Source of the DNA: Dysosmobacter sp. Marseille-Q4140
GTDB taxonomy: Bacteria > Bacillota > Clostridia > Oscillospirales > Oscillospiraceae
Length of the DNA stretch: 64,000 bases
Direction: 5' to 3'
Assembly (NCBI GenBank): GCA_018228705.1
Contig: CP073694.1
Coordinates: 2,418,001-2,482,000 of the forward strand
This document shows, piece by piece, positions 24,301 to 32,083 of this stretch; positions within the stretch are counted from its first letter, which is position 1; each line of letters opens with the position of its first letter. The translations under genes and the position numbers were made by a program. The notes below the pieces were generated by a model, which did not search any database, was not told the DNA's origin, and saw only the letters and a program-made list of their open reading frames with translations.

Positions 24301-24762
24301 TTAGGCATCCTTCTTTTCCAGTTGCTCGGCCTGGGCCTTCTTCTCTTCCTGCTTCTTCTGGAAGGCCGCAAGGTCAATCACCTTGGGGGCGTTGTTGCCG
24401 AAGTCGGGCAGCTCCTTGTACTTTGGGAACTGGGCCTTGAACCAATCCAACACGAACTTGTAGGGGCTGGGCTGCTGCTGGGAGCACTCCTTAACCACCT
24501 TAAACTGGGCCAGCAGCTCGTCGGCGTTCTTAAACACGCTCATGTACTGCTCCATGTGCTTGTAGGTCAGGTTCTTGGTGGGACGGGCCTTCTTTGGAGC
24601 GCGGCGGGTCTTGCGGATAATTGTCAGGCCAGGGAAGTCGGCGCGGAGTTGCAGAAACAGCTTGTATTCCTCGGAGTTAGGATTGTTGAGGGCTTCCTCG
24701 AAAGCCTTGCTCATGGTCAGGGTGTTGTTCACAAAATCAATCTTGTAAGTGTTGTTCTTCAT
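24301..24762 (-). CDS. Conserved element protein, paralogue of 25064-25519
   Basis: The 153-aa protein shares order and motifs with the gene at 25064: an N-terminal (M)KAFEEAL helix, EEYKLFLQLRADFPG, a basic loop (RKTRRAPKKARPTKN), LTYKHMEQYMSVFKNADELLAQF, YKFVLDWFKAQFPKYKE and a charged C-terminal tail. The basic loop suggests nucleic-acid contact, but no function is known. The ATG at 24762 follows AAGGAGG; the longer frame up to 24867 has no site. Confidence 0.75.
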   Translation of the reverse strand: MKNNTYKIDFVNNTLTMSKAFEEALNNPNSEEYKLFLQLRADFPGLTIIRKTRRAPKKARPTKNLTYKHMEQYMSVFKNADELLAQFKVVKECSQQQPSPYKFVLDWFKAQFPKYKELPDFGNNAPKVIDLAAFQKKQEEKKAQAEQLEKKDA

Positions 24763-24805
24763 GGTATTTTCCTCCTTAAAATTTTGATCTGAATTTTGAG
24801 TTGTC

Positions 24806-25015
24806 TTAAAAGTCCAGGTAGAGGTCGGGGGTATCGCCTTCGCAGAGGGGATGGCTGGGGCAGGCACCTTGCAGGCTGTTGTATTGGGCGGTGAACTCCG
24901 CTTCCAGCGCTTCGTCGGTCATGGCGTTCAAACGCTCTTTCTCTTTGTCGTACTCGTCGCAGGTCTTGCAGAAGTACAGCAGATAGTCAATCATAGCGGG
25001 GCGGCTGTATTCCAT
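24806..25015 (-). CDS. Small cysteine-containing protein, 69 aa
   Basis: MEYSRPAMIDYLLYFCKTCDEYDKEKERLN... contains CxxC near residues 16-19 and two further cysteines (GACPSHPLC), which could bind zinc. AAGGAG precedes the ATG at 25015. It lies between the two paralogous genes in the same operon. Function is unknown. Confidence 0.65.
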   Translation of the reverse strand: MEYSRPAMIDYLLYFCKTCDEYDKEKERLNAMTDEALEAEFTAQYNSLQGACPSHPLCEGDTPDLYLDF

Positions 25016-25037
25016 AGTATCAAGCTCCTTTCTGATT

Positions 25038-25057
25038 TTTGAAAAATACACTTCAAG
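25038..25057. repeat. Leader motif, TTGAAAGTG family
   Basis: TTTGAAAAATACACTTCAAG lies directly upstream of the ribosome site of the 69-aa gene, in the same relative place as 24281-24300 and 17633-17650. Confidence 0.5.
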
Positions 25058-25063
25058 TAACGC

Positions 25064-25519
25064 TTACAGATTAGCAGCAAGTTTCAGCTCGGTGGCGGCT
25101 TCGCTGGCGGGAGCGGCTTCCTCGGCGGCGGTGGCCTTGTCCTCCTGGCCCTCCTTCTTGTCCTCGTCCTCCTTCAACTCGGGGAAGGTGGCGAGGAACC
25201 AATTCAGCACGGCGCGGTAGCGGCTCTTCTGGACAACAGCCAGTTTCTTCTGCGCCTCGAACTCCTTCATCAGCTCGGCGGCGTTCTTCTGCAAGCTGAT
25301 ATACTCGGCCATCTTTTCATAAGTTCTGTTCTTGGCGTCGTTCTTCTTGTTCTTCGCCTTCTTGATGGTCTTGGGTACCATCTGGGCGTTGGGGAAGTCC
25401 TGGCGGTAGGCTCTCCACTCTCTGTATTCGGGAGTGCCAAAGATACGGGCCTGCTTCTCGAAAGCCTTGGTGACCTGGGCGTGGGTGTCGTCTATGTAGA
25501 TGATAGCGTTCTTTTTCAT
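25064..25519 (-). CDS. Conserved element protein, paralogue of 24301-24762
   Basis: The 151-aa protein carries HAQVTKAFEKQARIFGTPEY, REWRAYRQDFPNAQ, a Lys-rich loop (KKAKNKKNDAKN), RTYEKMAEYISLQKNAAEL and YRAVLNWFLATFPEL, matching the sister gene block by block. It ends in a Glu/Ala-rich tail. The ATG at 25519 has AAGGAG 9 bases upstream; the in-frame ATG at 25540 overlaps that site. It is the first gene of the leftward run of small genes. Confidence 0.78.
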   Translation of the reverse strand: MKKNAIIYIDDTHAQVTKAFEKQARIFGTPEYREWRAYRQDFPNAQMVPKTIKKAKNKKNDAKNRTYEKMAEYISLQKNAAELMKEFEAQKKLAVVQKSRYRAVLNWFLATFPELKEDEDKKEGQEDKATAAEEAAPASEAATELKLAANL

Positions 25520-25626
25520 GGTGGTAATCTCCTTTTTCATTTTATTTTTTGTTTTGAGGGGCTTTGTTTTTTCTTGTTCTCTGTCCCTCTTTGTGCTTTA
25601 AGTATAGCACCGGCCAAAGAAAAACC

Positions 25627-25655
25627 TGTACTTTAATCAGCACATGTTGTATAAT
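25627..25655 (+). promoter_or_regulatory. Promoter for the short plus-strand RNA
   Basis: TGTACT (25627-25632), 17 bp, TATAAT (25650-25655). Confidence 0.6.
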
Positions 25656-25661
25656 AGAAAC

Positions 25662-25737
25662 AAGAAAAAAGCAGCCGGAAAACGGCTGCAAAACGAAGGA
25701 GGGACGGTGAAAAATCCATCGGCGGCGGGGATTTTTT
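25662..25737 (+). ncRNA. Candidate small RNA or leader-peptide unit, about 75 nt
   Basis: Downstream of the promoter are a hairpin GCAGCCG-GAAAA-CGGCTGC (25671-25689) and a second hairpin AAAAATCC/GGATTTTT (25710-25736) ending in a T run, which is a terminator. AAGGAGGG precedes a GTG at 25707 that opens an 18-codon frame (MKNPSAAGIFCSGSSKNR) extending past the T run to 25763. Either a free sRNA or a translated leader would fit. Confidence 0.5.
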
Positions 25738-25897
25738 GCTCTGGCAGCTCAAAAAATCGGTGAAAGTCAAGGAAAACACTTCAAAACTTCTTGATTTTTG
25801 TCCCGGCAAAGCAAAAACTTCTCAAAAGTTGTTAATTTCTCTTCATTTTTCGGTATTAAGCGGTAAAAACCGCTTGATATAGGTGTAATTCACGGGA

Positions 25898-25958
25898 GTT
25901 GCACATGTGAAAGTCAAAAAAGTGTGATACGGAGAAAAGTTGCACACCAACTTGCACA
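25898..25958. promoter_or_regulatory. Right subterminal repeats, candidate integrase arm sites
   Basis: GTTGCACATGTGA (25898) and GTTGCACACCAACTTGCACA (25939-25958) mirror the left-end pair in the same orientation, with 41 versus 42 bp spacing. The second matches 12260-12279 at 18 of 20 positions. Confidence 0.6.
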
Positions 25959-26038
25959 CCTGAGCGGCGCAAGCGCAAAAAGAGAGGGAGAGGACAATGC
26001 CTCTCCCTCTCGAAAAGTGCTTATTTATGCGGTTTGGA

Positions 26039-26605
26039 TTAGCCGAAGTAGCGCTTCAGCAGGCCCTCGAAAGCCTTGCCGTGGCGGGCCTCGTCGCGAG
26101 CCATCTCGTGGACGGTGTCGTGGATGGCGTCCAGATTGTACTGCTTGGCCAGCTTGGCCAGCTCGAACTTGCCGGCGGTAGCGCCGTTCTCGGCCTCAAC
26201 CCGCATCTCCAGGTTCTTCTTAGTGGAGTCGGTCACCACGTCGCCCAGCAGCTCGGCAAACTTGGAGGCGTGCTCGGCCTCCTCGTAGGCGGCCTTCTCC
26301 CAGTACAGGCCGATCTCGGGATAGCCCTCGCGATGGGCCACGCGAGCCATGGCCAGGTACATGCCGACCTCGGTGCACTCGCCCATGAAGTTGGCGTTCA
26401 GACCGTCGATGATCTCCTTCTGGACCTCAGCGGGGACACCCTCGCCGAAGGACTTGCCCACGCCCACGACGTGCTCGGCAGCCCAGCTCATCTCACCCTT
26501 CTGCTCGGTGAACTTGGAGGCGGGAACGCCGCACTGGGGGCACTTCTCGGGGGGATTGGCACCCTCAAACACATAACCGCAAACAGAGCAGACCCACTTC
26601 TTCAT
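26039..26605 (-). CDS. rbr: Reverse rubrerythrin, reconstituted at the element's right end
   Basis: The 188-aa protein has an N-terminal rubredoxin-like iron site ([21 protein letters not shown]) followed by a ferritin-like diiron domain ([54 protein letters not shown]). This domain order is that of reverse rubrerythrins, which reduce peroxide and oxygen in anaerobes. The ATG has GGAGGA upstream and a promoter with a palindrome at 26679-26706. Codons before 26383 appear chromosomal and those after it element-borne, judged from the divergent fragment at the left end. Confidence 0.93.
   Translation of the reverse strand: MKKWVCSVCGYVFEGANPPEKCPQCGVPASKFTEQKGEMSWAAEHVVGVGKSFGEGVPAEVQKEIIDGLNANFMGECTEVGMYLAMARVAHREGYPEIGLYWEKAAYEEAEHASKFAELLGDVVTDSTKKNLEMRVEAENGATAGKFELAKLAKQYNLDAIHDTVHEMARDEARHGKAFEGLLKRYFG
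26367..26383. other. attR core
   Basis: ACCTCGGTGCACTCGCC is identical to attL (12127-12143). It lies within rubrerythrin codons for GECTEV. Confidence 0.75.
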
Positions 26606-26678
26606 AGTAATTTCCTCCTCAACATATTCCTTATTGTTTTATGTTCTTTGAATCATTCATTGCGCTTGGGATGGTCAC

Positions 26679-26706
26679 AGTATAACAGGATATTCGAATA
26701 TTTGAA
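26679..26706 (-). promoter_or_regulatory. Rubrerythrin promoter with operator palindrome
   Basis: On the minus strand TTCAAA (26706-26701), 16 bp, TATACT (26684-26679). The spacer contains the perfect 12-bp palindrome ATATTCGAATAT (26690-26701), a likely binding site for a redox or peroxide regulator. Confidence 0.55.
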
Positions 26707-26733
26707 GTTGCTTATGCAACAGGCGCAAAAATT

Positions 26734-26925
26734 TTATGTGGTTTTTTCCCGCTCAAAGATCAGGTCCACATTGCTGATGCCGCCGTGGCCGGTGAAGGCC
26801 ACCGGAAAGAAGCCCACGTACCGCCACCCCTCGGCGGCGTACCGGTCGATCAGCTCCCGGTGCTCCCGGGAGCCGGAGAGAAATCCGCCGCCGGTCTCCA
26901 CTGGCAGATATTTGTACTCGTACAT
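26734..26925 (-). CDS. DUF4177 family small protein
   Basis: The 63-aa protein shows MYEYKYLPVETGG...LIDRYAAEGWRYVGFFPVAF...LIFERE, the conserved pattern of DUF4177. These are small alpha-beta proteins of unknown function. A strong terminator lies upstream between it and the EF-G-like gene, so it is transcribed alone or toward rubrerythrin. Confidence 0.8.
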   Translation of the reverse strand: MYEYKYLPVETGGGFLSGSREHRELIDRYAAEGWRYVGFFPVAFTGHGGISNVDLIFEREKTT

Positions 26926-26943
26926 TCACTTTCCTCCCTTCGG

Positions 26944-26975
26944 AAAACGGCGGGACCCGGGGGTCCCGCCGTTTT
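26944..26975. terminator. Bidirectional terminator
   Basis: AAAACGGCGGGACC pairs with GGTCCCGCCGTTTT, downstream of the leftward EF-G-like gene. Confidence 0.88.
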
Positions 26976-26993
26976 GGCGCGTTTTGAATGAAG

Positions 26994-29069
26994 TTACTGC
27001 TCCTCCGCCAGGGCCTTGGCCTCAGCGATGGCCTTCTCCTGGGCGGCGGGCGGGCAGTCCTCGTAGCGGACGAAGTGGAACACGAAGCTGCCGCGGCTCT
27101 GGGTCATGGACCGCAGGTCGATGGCATAGCTGCCCATCTCGGCCATGGGGACCTCGGCGGTGATGACCTGCTCGCCGTCGCCGGTGGGATCCATGCCCAT
27201 GACGCGGCCGCGCCGCTTGTTCAGGTCGCCGATGACGTCGCCCATGTAGCTGTCGGGCACGGTGACCTTCAGCTCGCCCACGGGCTCCAGCAGCACGGGG
27301 TTGGCCTCGGGCATGGCGGCCTTGTAGGCCAGCTGGGCCGCGGTCTTGAAGGCGATTTCAGAGGAGTCCACGGGGTGATAGGAGCCGTCGTACAGCACGG
27401 CCTTCAGGTTCACCACCGGATAGCCGGCCAGGGGACCGTGGGCGCAGGCCTCCCGCAGGCCCTTTTCCACGGCGGGGAAGAAGTTCTTGGGCACGGAGCC
27501 GCCGAAGACCTCCTCGGCGAAGATCATGTCGTCCTGCTCGGTCTGGGGCTCGAAGCGGATCCACACGTCGCCGAACTGGCCGGAGCCGCCGGTCTGCTTC
27601 TTGTGACGGCCCTGCTTCTGGACGGTCTTGCGGATCTTCTCGCGGTAGGGCACGCGGGTGGGCTTGAGCTCGGCTTCCACGTTGAAGCGGCTCTTGAGCT
27701 TGCTGACCAGCACGTCGATCTGCATGTCGCCGGAGCCGGAGAGGACCATCTGGTGGGTCTCGGCGTTGTTGGAGACGGTGAAGGTGGGATCCTCCTCGTT
27801 GAGGCGGGCAAGGCCCTGGGCGATCTTGTCCTCCTGGCCCCGGGTCTTGGGCACGATGGCCACGGAGTAGCAGGGCTCGGCGAAGGGGATCTGCTTGAGG
27901 GCCACGACCTTACGGGCGTCGCACAGGGTGTCGCCGGTCTTGACCTTGTCCATCTTGCCGATGGCGCCGATGTCGCCGCAGACCAGCTCCTTGACCTCGG
28001 TGGCCTTCTTGCCCCGCATGGCGTACAGCCGGCCCAGCTTCTCGGAGGACCCGGTGCGGGCGTTGACCATGGGCATATCCGGCGTGATGGAGCCGGAGAG
28101 GACCTTCACGAAGGAGTACTTGCCGTACTGGTCGGAGACGGTCTTAAAGACGAAGGCGGTGGGCACGCCGCCGGGGGAGACCACGAACTCCTCGGTCTCG
28201 CCGTCGGCCTTGGTAGCTTTATGATAGTTGCCCTCCATGGGGTTGGGCAGCAGGTCCACGATGTTGTCCAGCAGCATGAGGGAGCCCATGCAGTTGACGG
28301 CGGAGCCGCACAGCACGGGGAACAGGCTCAGCTCCCGGACGCCCTGGCGCAGGCCCTGGATCATCTCGGCGTAGGTGAAATCCTCGCCGCCGAAGAACTT
28401 GTCCATGAACTCCTCGCTGGTCTCGGCCACGGACTCCTTGAGGGCGTTGTTGAACTCCTCAATGACCTCGCCCTTTCCCTCGGGGATCTCGATCTCCACC
28501 CGCTTGAGGTTCTGCATCTCATAGGCGCGCTTGTTCAGCACGTCGATGATGCCGGTGACCTTCTTGTCGGCGTCCCAGATGGGGACCACCACCGGGGCGA
28601 TCTTGTTGCCGAAGCGCTCCCGCAGGGCCTCGAAGGTGGCGTTGTAATCGCTGTTGTCCTCGTCGGTCTTGGAGATGTAGATGAAGCGGGGCATATTCCG
28701 CTCCTCGCAGTACTTCCACGCCTTCTCCAGACCCACGGACACGCCGTCCTTGGCAGAGCAGACGATGATGGCCGCGTCGGCGGCCCGCAGGGACTCCATG
28801 ACCTCGCCGGCGAAGTCGAAGGCGCCCGGGGTGTCCAGCAGGTTGATCTTGCAGCCCTTGTACTCCAGGGGCGCCACAGCGGCGGAGATGGAGATCTGGC
28901 GCTTGGTCTCCTCCGGATCGTAGTCGCAGACGGTATTGCCGTCGGCGCCGCGGCCGATGCGGTCGATGGCGCCGGTCATATACAGCAGGCTCTCCGCCAG
29001 GGCGGTCTTGCCGTTTCCGCTGTGCCCCAGCAGACAGACGTTGCGGATGTTTTGTACAGAATAGCTCAT
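26994..29069 (-). CDS. Elongation factor G-like translational GTPase (EF-G II type)
   Basis: The 691-aa protein has the five-domain EF-G layout with a P-loop (GHSGNGKT), LLDTPGAFDF (G3) and SKTDEDN in place of the canonical NKMD (G4), plus a C-terminal EF-G domain IV/V (GSGQFGDVWIRFEPQ, KRRGRVMGMDPTGDG). Proteins of this type occur beside a standard EF-G and are thought to act in translocation variants or ribosome recycling. It has its own promoter at 29150-29178. The altered G4 motif is typical of this group and does not by itself suggest loss of activity. Confidence 0.92.
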   Translation of the reverse strand: MSYSVQNIRNVCLLGHSGNGKTALAESLLYMTGAIDRIGRGADGNTVCDYDPEETKRQISISAAVAPLEYKGCKINLLDTPGAFDFAGEVMESLRAADAAIIVCSAKDGVSVGLEKAWKYCEERNMPRFIYISKTDEDNSDYNATFEALRERFGNKIAPVVVPIWDADKKVTGIIDVLNKRAYEMQNLKRVEIEIPEGKGEVIEEFNNALKESVAETSEEFMDKFFGGEDFTYAEMIQGLRQGVRELSLFPVLCGSAVNCMGSLMLLDNIVDLLPNPMEGNYHKATKADGETEEFVVSPGGVPTAFVFKTVSDQYGKYSFVKVLSGSITPDMPMVNARTGSSEKLGRLYAMRGKKATEVKELVCGDIGAIGKMDKVKTGDTLCDARKVVALKQIPFAEPCYSVAIVPKTRGQEDKIAQGLARLNEEDPTFTVSNNAETHQMVLSGSGDMQIDVLVSKLKSRFNVEAELKPTRVPYREKIRKTVQKQGRHKKQTGGSGQFGDVWIRFEPQTEQDDMIFAEEVFGGSVPKNFFPAVEKGLREACAHGPLAGYPVVNLKAVLYDGSYHPVDSSEIAFKTAAQLAYKAAMPEANPVLLEPVGELKVTVPDSYMGDVIGDLNKRRGRVMGMDPTGDGEQVITAEVPMAEMGSYAIDLRSMTQSRGSFVFHFVRYEDCPPAAQEKAIAEAKALAEEQ

Positions 29070-29149
29070 GTTCGTTCCACTCCTTATGTTGTGCTGCCTC
29101 CTGGCCCAGAGGGCCGGATCATAAGCGCGGGGGAATGCCTAATGTAGAA

Positions 29150-29178
29150 ATTATACAACGTTTGCCGGGGCAATACAA
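29150..29178 (-). promoter_or_regulatory. Sigma-A promoter of the EF-G-like gene
   Basis: On the minus strand TTGTAT (29178-29173), 17 bp, TATAAT (29155-29150). Confidence 0.8.
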
Positions 29179-29415
29179 CAAAAATTTTGGCATCTTTCCC
29201 GTTTTGGGCAGGAGGGAGAAAATCACCGGCGAAATTTTGTCACCCCGTGAGAAAATCGCCTCCGGCGCCCACGGAAAAAGCGCCTGTCCGAACCAACCTG
29301 CGGCCGGAGGGGAGGGGATTTGCGGAGGGTCAGCCTCCGCAGCTGACGGCGGCTGCCCGGGCCAGGATCGCACCCGGCGCACGGCATATCCCCTCCGCAG
29401 GCAAGTGCGCGTCAC
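29179..29415. other. Gene-free intergenic stretch
   Basis: It contains a hairpin TGCGGAGG/CCTCCGCA at about 29313-29333 and GC-rich sequence between two divergent promoters. No gene is supported; an in-frame extension of the downstream gene has no start signals. Confidence 0.5.
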
Positions 29416-29444
29416 TGGACAGGCTGGGGGAAAACTGCTATACT
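29416..29444 (+). promoter_or_regulatory. Promoter of the MBL-deoC-deoD operon
   Basis: TGGACA (29416-29421), 17 bp, TATACT (29439-29444), 26 bp before the ATG. Confidence 0.65.
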
Positions 29445-29470
29445 GGCCCCATACGGAAGGGGGGGAGACC

Positions 29471-30490
29471 ATGGCGGAACAGATCGAAGCGGGCCTGTGG
29501 CGCCTGGACATCCCGCTGGTGGGGAACCCGCTGAAAAATCTCAACAGCTACCTGCTCACGGGAGAGCGGAACCTGCTGATCGACACCGGCTTCCGCCAGG
29601 ACCCCTGCCGGGAGGCCATGGCCCGCCAGCTTCAGGAGATCGGCGCGGACCCGGACCGGACGGATATCTTCCTTACCCACCTCCACAGCGACCACGCGGG
29701 CCTGGCCCCGGAGCTGATCCGGCCCGGCTGCCGCATCTTCATCAGCGGCACGGACCTGCCGGGGCTGGAGGACGCCATGAGCCCGGAGCGATGGCGGCGG
29801 ATGTACCGGGAGTATGAGCGAAACGGCTTTTCCCCGGAGGAGACGGCCCAGCTCTGGTGCGGCAATCCGGCCCAGAACGCCGGCGCCGGGCGGTGGGACC
29901 CGTCTTTGTACACGGCCCTGGCCGACGGGGCGGAGCTGACGTACGGCGGCCGCCGGCTGCGGTGCATCCTGACCCCGGGCCATACGCCGGGGCACCTGTG
30001 CCTGTACGAGCCGGAGCGGCGGTGGCTCTTTTGCGGGGACCACGTGCTGTTCCACATCACCCCCAATATCTGCCGCTGGAGCGGCGTGCGGGACTCCCTG
30101 GGGGACTATCTCGAGAGCCTGGAGCGGGTGAAGAAGCTGCCGGTGGAGCGGCTGCTGCCGGCCCACCGGGCCGAGACGGGGGATCTCCGCGCCCGGGCGG
30201 AGGAGCTGCGGCTCCACCACCTGCGCCGCCTGGAAAACGCCCTGGACATCGTCCGCCGCCATCCGGGCCTCACCGCCTACGACATCGCCGGCGAGATGCG
30301 CTGGAGCATCCGCTGCCGGGACTGGGGGGACTTCCCCGTGACCCAGAAGTTCTTCGCCGTGGGCGAGGCCCTGTCCCACCTGGACTATCTGGAGGTCCGG
30401 GGCCTGGTGGAACGGCGGTCGGAGCGGGAACACGACGTCTATTTCGCCGCCGACGGCGGCAGGATCACCCAAGAGACCTACTTCAAATAA
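29471..30490 (+). CDS. MBL-fold metallo-hydrolase
   Basis: The 339-aa protein has the metallo-beta-lactamase motif [29 protein letters not shown] and a final HRAE, all expected zinc ligands. A C-terminal extension with a helix-turn-helix-like end ([10 protein letters not shown]...[14 protein letters not shown]) is seen in hydroxyacylglutathione-hydrolase-like and related family members. The substrate is unknown. The ATG at 29471 follows GGGGGAGACC. It is 14 bp upstream of deoC, so it may act in aldehyde or thioester detoxification linked to nucleoside breakdown; this is inferred. Confidence 0.88.
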   Translation: MAEQIEAGLWRLDIPLVGNPLKNLNSYLLTGERNLLIDTGFRQDPCREAMARQLQEIGADPDRTDIFLTHLHSDHAGLAPELIRPGCRIFISGTDLPGLEDAMSPERWRRMYREYERNGFSPEETAQLWCGNPAQNAGAGRWDPSLYTALADGAELTYGGRRLRCILTPGHTPGHLCLYEPERRWLFCGDHVLFHITPNICRWSGVRDSLGDYLESLERVKKLPVERLLPAHRAETGDLRARAEELRLHHLRRLENALDIVRRHPGLTAYDIAGEMRWSIRCRDWGDFPVTQKFFAVGEALSHLDYLEVRGLVERRSEREHDVYFAADGGRITQETYFK

Positions 30491-30504
30491 AGGAGCGTGC
30501 TGAA

Positions 30505-31161
30505 ATGGAACTGAACGAGATTTTGAGCAAGTGCGACCACACCCTGCTGGCCCAGACGGCCACCTGGAAGGAGATCCAGGCTATCTGCGACGACGGCATG
30601 AAATACGGCTGCGCCAGCGTCTGCATCCCCGCAAGCTACGTCCGGCAGGCGGCGCAGTACGTGGAGGGAAAGCTCCCCATCTGCACCGTCATCGGCTTCC
30701 CCAACGGCTACGACACCACCGCCGCCAAGTGCTTCATGGCCTCCGACGCCGTGGACAACGGCGCCGAGGAGGTGGACATGGTCATCAACATCGGCTGGGT
30801 CAAGGACCGGAAGTGGGACGACCTGCTCAGCGAGATCAAGGCCGTCAAGGCCGCCTGCAAGGGAAAGCTCCTGAAGGTCATCATCGAGTGCTGCTTCCTC
30901 ACCGACGAGGAGAAGGTGAAGATGTGTGAGATCGTCACCGCCTCCGGCGCCGACTATATCAAGACCTCCACGGGCTTCGGCGGAGGCGGCGCCACCCGGG
31001 AGGACGTGGCCCTGTTCGCAAAGCACGTGGGCCCCGACGTGAAGATCAAGGCCGCCGGCGGCATCGCCGACCTGAAGGACGCCGAGGACTTCATCAGCCT
31101 GGGCGCCTCCCGCCTGGGCACCAGCCGCATCGTCAAGGCCGTCAAGGCCATGGAGGGCTGA
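30505..31161 (+). CDS. deoC: Deoxyribose-phosphate aldolase
   Basis: The 218-aa enzyme cleaves 2-deoxyribose 5-phosphate to acetaldehyde and glyceraldehyde 3-phosphate. It shows [48 protein letters not shown] and the Schiff-base lysine in [14 protein letters not shown]. Its length matches the family. It is 3 bp upstream of deoD, making a deoxynucleoside catabolic operon that complements the importer downstream. Confidence 0.97.
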   Translation: MELNEILSKCDHTLLAQTATWKEIQAICDDGMKYGCASVCIPASYVRQAAQYVEGKLPICTVIGFPNGYDTTAAKCFMASDAVDNGAEEVDMVINIGWVKDRKWDDLLSEIKAVKAACKGKLLKVIIECCFLTDEEKVKMCEIVTASGADYIKTSTGFGGGGATREDVALFAKHVGPDVKIKAAGGIADLKDAEDFISLGASRLGTSRIVKAVKAMEG

Positions 31162-31164
31162 GCC

Positions 31165-31881
31165 ATGGGCACGCCCCACAATGAGGCGGCCGCGGGCGCC
31201 TTCGCCAAGACGGTCCTGATGCCCGGCGATCCCCTGCGGGCCAAATTCATCGCCGAGACCTTCCTGGAAAACCCCGTGCTGGTCAACAACGTCCGGGGCA
31301 TCCAGGGCTATACCGGCACCTATCAGGGCACGCCGGTGTCCGTCATGGCCTCCGGCATGGGCATGCCCTCCATCGGCATCTACTCCCATGAGCTGTTCCA
31401 CGTCTACGACGTGGACAACATCATCCGCATCGGCTCCGCCGGTGCCATCTCCCCGAAGCTGAAGCTCCGGGACGTGGTCCTGGCCCAGGGGGCCTGCACG
31501 GACTCCCGCTACGCCCACCAGTATGGCCTGGGCGGCACCTTCGCCCCCATCGCCGACTTCACCCTGCTGGAGACCGCCGTGGCCGTGGCCCGGCGGCTGG
31601 GCGTGGAGCCCCCGGTGGGGAACCTGCTCAGCTCCGACGTGTTCTACAACAAGTCCGGAGACACCCTGAAGTGGGGGGAGATGGGGGTGCTGGCCGTGGA
31701 GATGGAGGCCGCCGCCCTGTACTGCAACGCCGCCGAGGCCGGCAAGCGGGCCCTGGCCATGTGCACCATCTCCGACAGCCTGGTCACCGGGGAGGCCCTG
31801 CCTCCCGCCGAGCGGCAGACCACCTTCACCCGGATGATGGAGATTGCCCTGGGCACCGCCGTGGAAATGGCGAAGAAGTGA
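31165..31881 (+). CDS. deoD: Purine nucleoside phosphorylase, DeoD type
   Basis: The 238-aa enzyme phosphorolyses purine nucleosides. Family signatures include VLMPGDPLRAKFIAE, GMGMPSIGIYSHEL, RIGSAGAI, EMEAAALYCNA and the catalytic Asp in TISDSLVTGE. The start is the ATG 3 bp after the deoC stop. A terminator follows at 31907-31937. Confidence 0.97.
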   Translation: MGTPHNEAAAGAFAKTVLMPGDPLRAKFIAETFLENPVLVNNVRGIQGYTGTYQGTPVSVMASGMGMPSIGIYSHELFHVYDVDNIIRIGSAGAISPKLKLRDVVLAQGACTDSRYAHQYGLGGTFAPIADFTLLETAVAVARRLGVEPPVGNLLSSDVFYNKSGDTLKWGEMGVLAVEMEAAALYCNAAEAGKRALAMCTISDSLVTGEALPPAERQTTFTRMMEIALGTAVEMAKK

Positions 31882-31906
31882 ACTGCGCCGCCTAAGGGCG
31901 GATAGA

Positions 31907-31937
31907 GAAAGCGGGAGGCAAACGGCCTCCCGCTTTC
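31907..31937 (+). terminator. Terminator of the deoC-deoD operon
   Basis: GAAAGCGGGAGG pairs with CCTCCCGCTTTC, loop of 7 bases. Confidence 0.8.
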
Positions 31938-31987
31938 GTCAAAATGGGGGAAAATGTGTCCAAAACGAAAACGATGGGGGTTCCTAG

Positions 31988-32016
31988 TTGAAATCCGGGT
32001 AAAGAACTGGTATAAT
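31988..32016 (+). promoter_or_regulatory. Promoter of the BMP lipoprotein gene
   Basis: TTGAAA (31988-31993), 17 bp, TATAAT (32011-32016). Two short leader hairpins follow (GATCCG/CGGATC and CCGGTT/AACCGG). Confidence 0.85.
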
Positions 32017-32083
32017 GCAAGCTGATCCGAAACGGATCGGACCCGGTTGAAACCGGAAAAATATGGAAAGAAGGTAGATTCCA

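Larger units (their letters stand above)
25520..26038. other. Right subterminal non-coding region of the element
   Basis: The stretch holds a plus-strand promoter, a short RNA-like unit (25650-25737), one ACTTCTCAAAAGTTG copy (25817-25831) as also found near 20419, and the right arm-type repeats (25898-25958). No longer gene is seen. Confidence 0.6.
12127..26383. mobile_element. Integrative element of about 14.26 kb inserted in the rubrerythrin gene
   Basis: The boundaries are the 17-bp identical sequence ACCTCGGTGCACTCGCC at 12127-12143 and 26367-26383, within rubrerythrin coding sequence at both ends. Outside these points only the flanking rubrerythrin and chromosomal genes are seen. Inside, base composition is clearly lower in GC. 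Contents are an integrase next to the left end, a second tyrosine recombinase, regulators, a primase with an origin-like region, an RlmN/Cfr-like methyltransferase gene, and small genes. No relaxase, coupling protein or mating-pair genes were recognised, so it is more like a mobilizable element or satellite than a self-transmissible ICE. Confidence 0.85.

Noticed and set aside
31994..32083. Purine riboswitch before the BMP lipoprotein gene
   Set aside because: The leader has only two short hairpins and no three-way-junction core.
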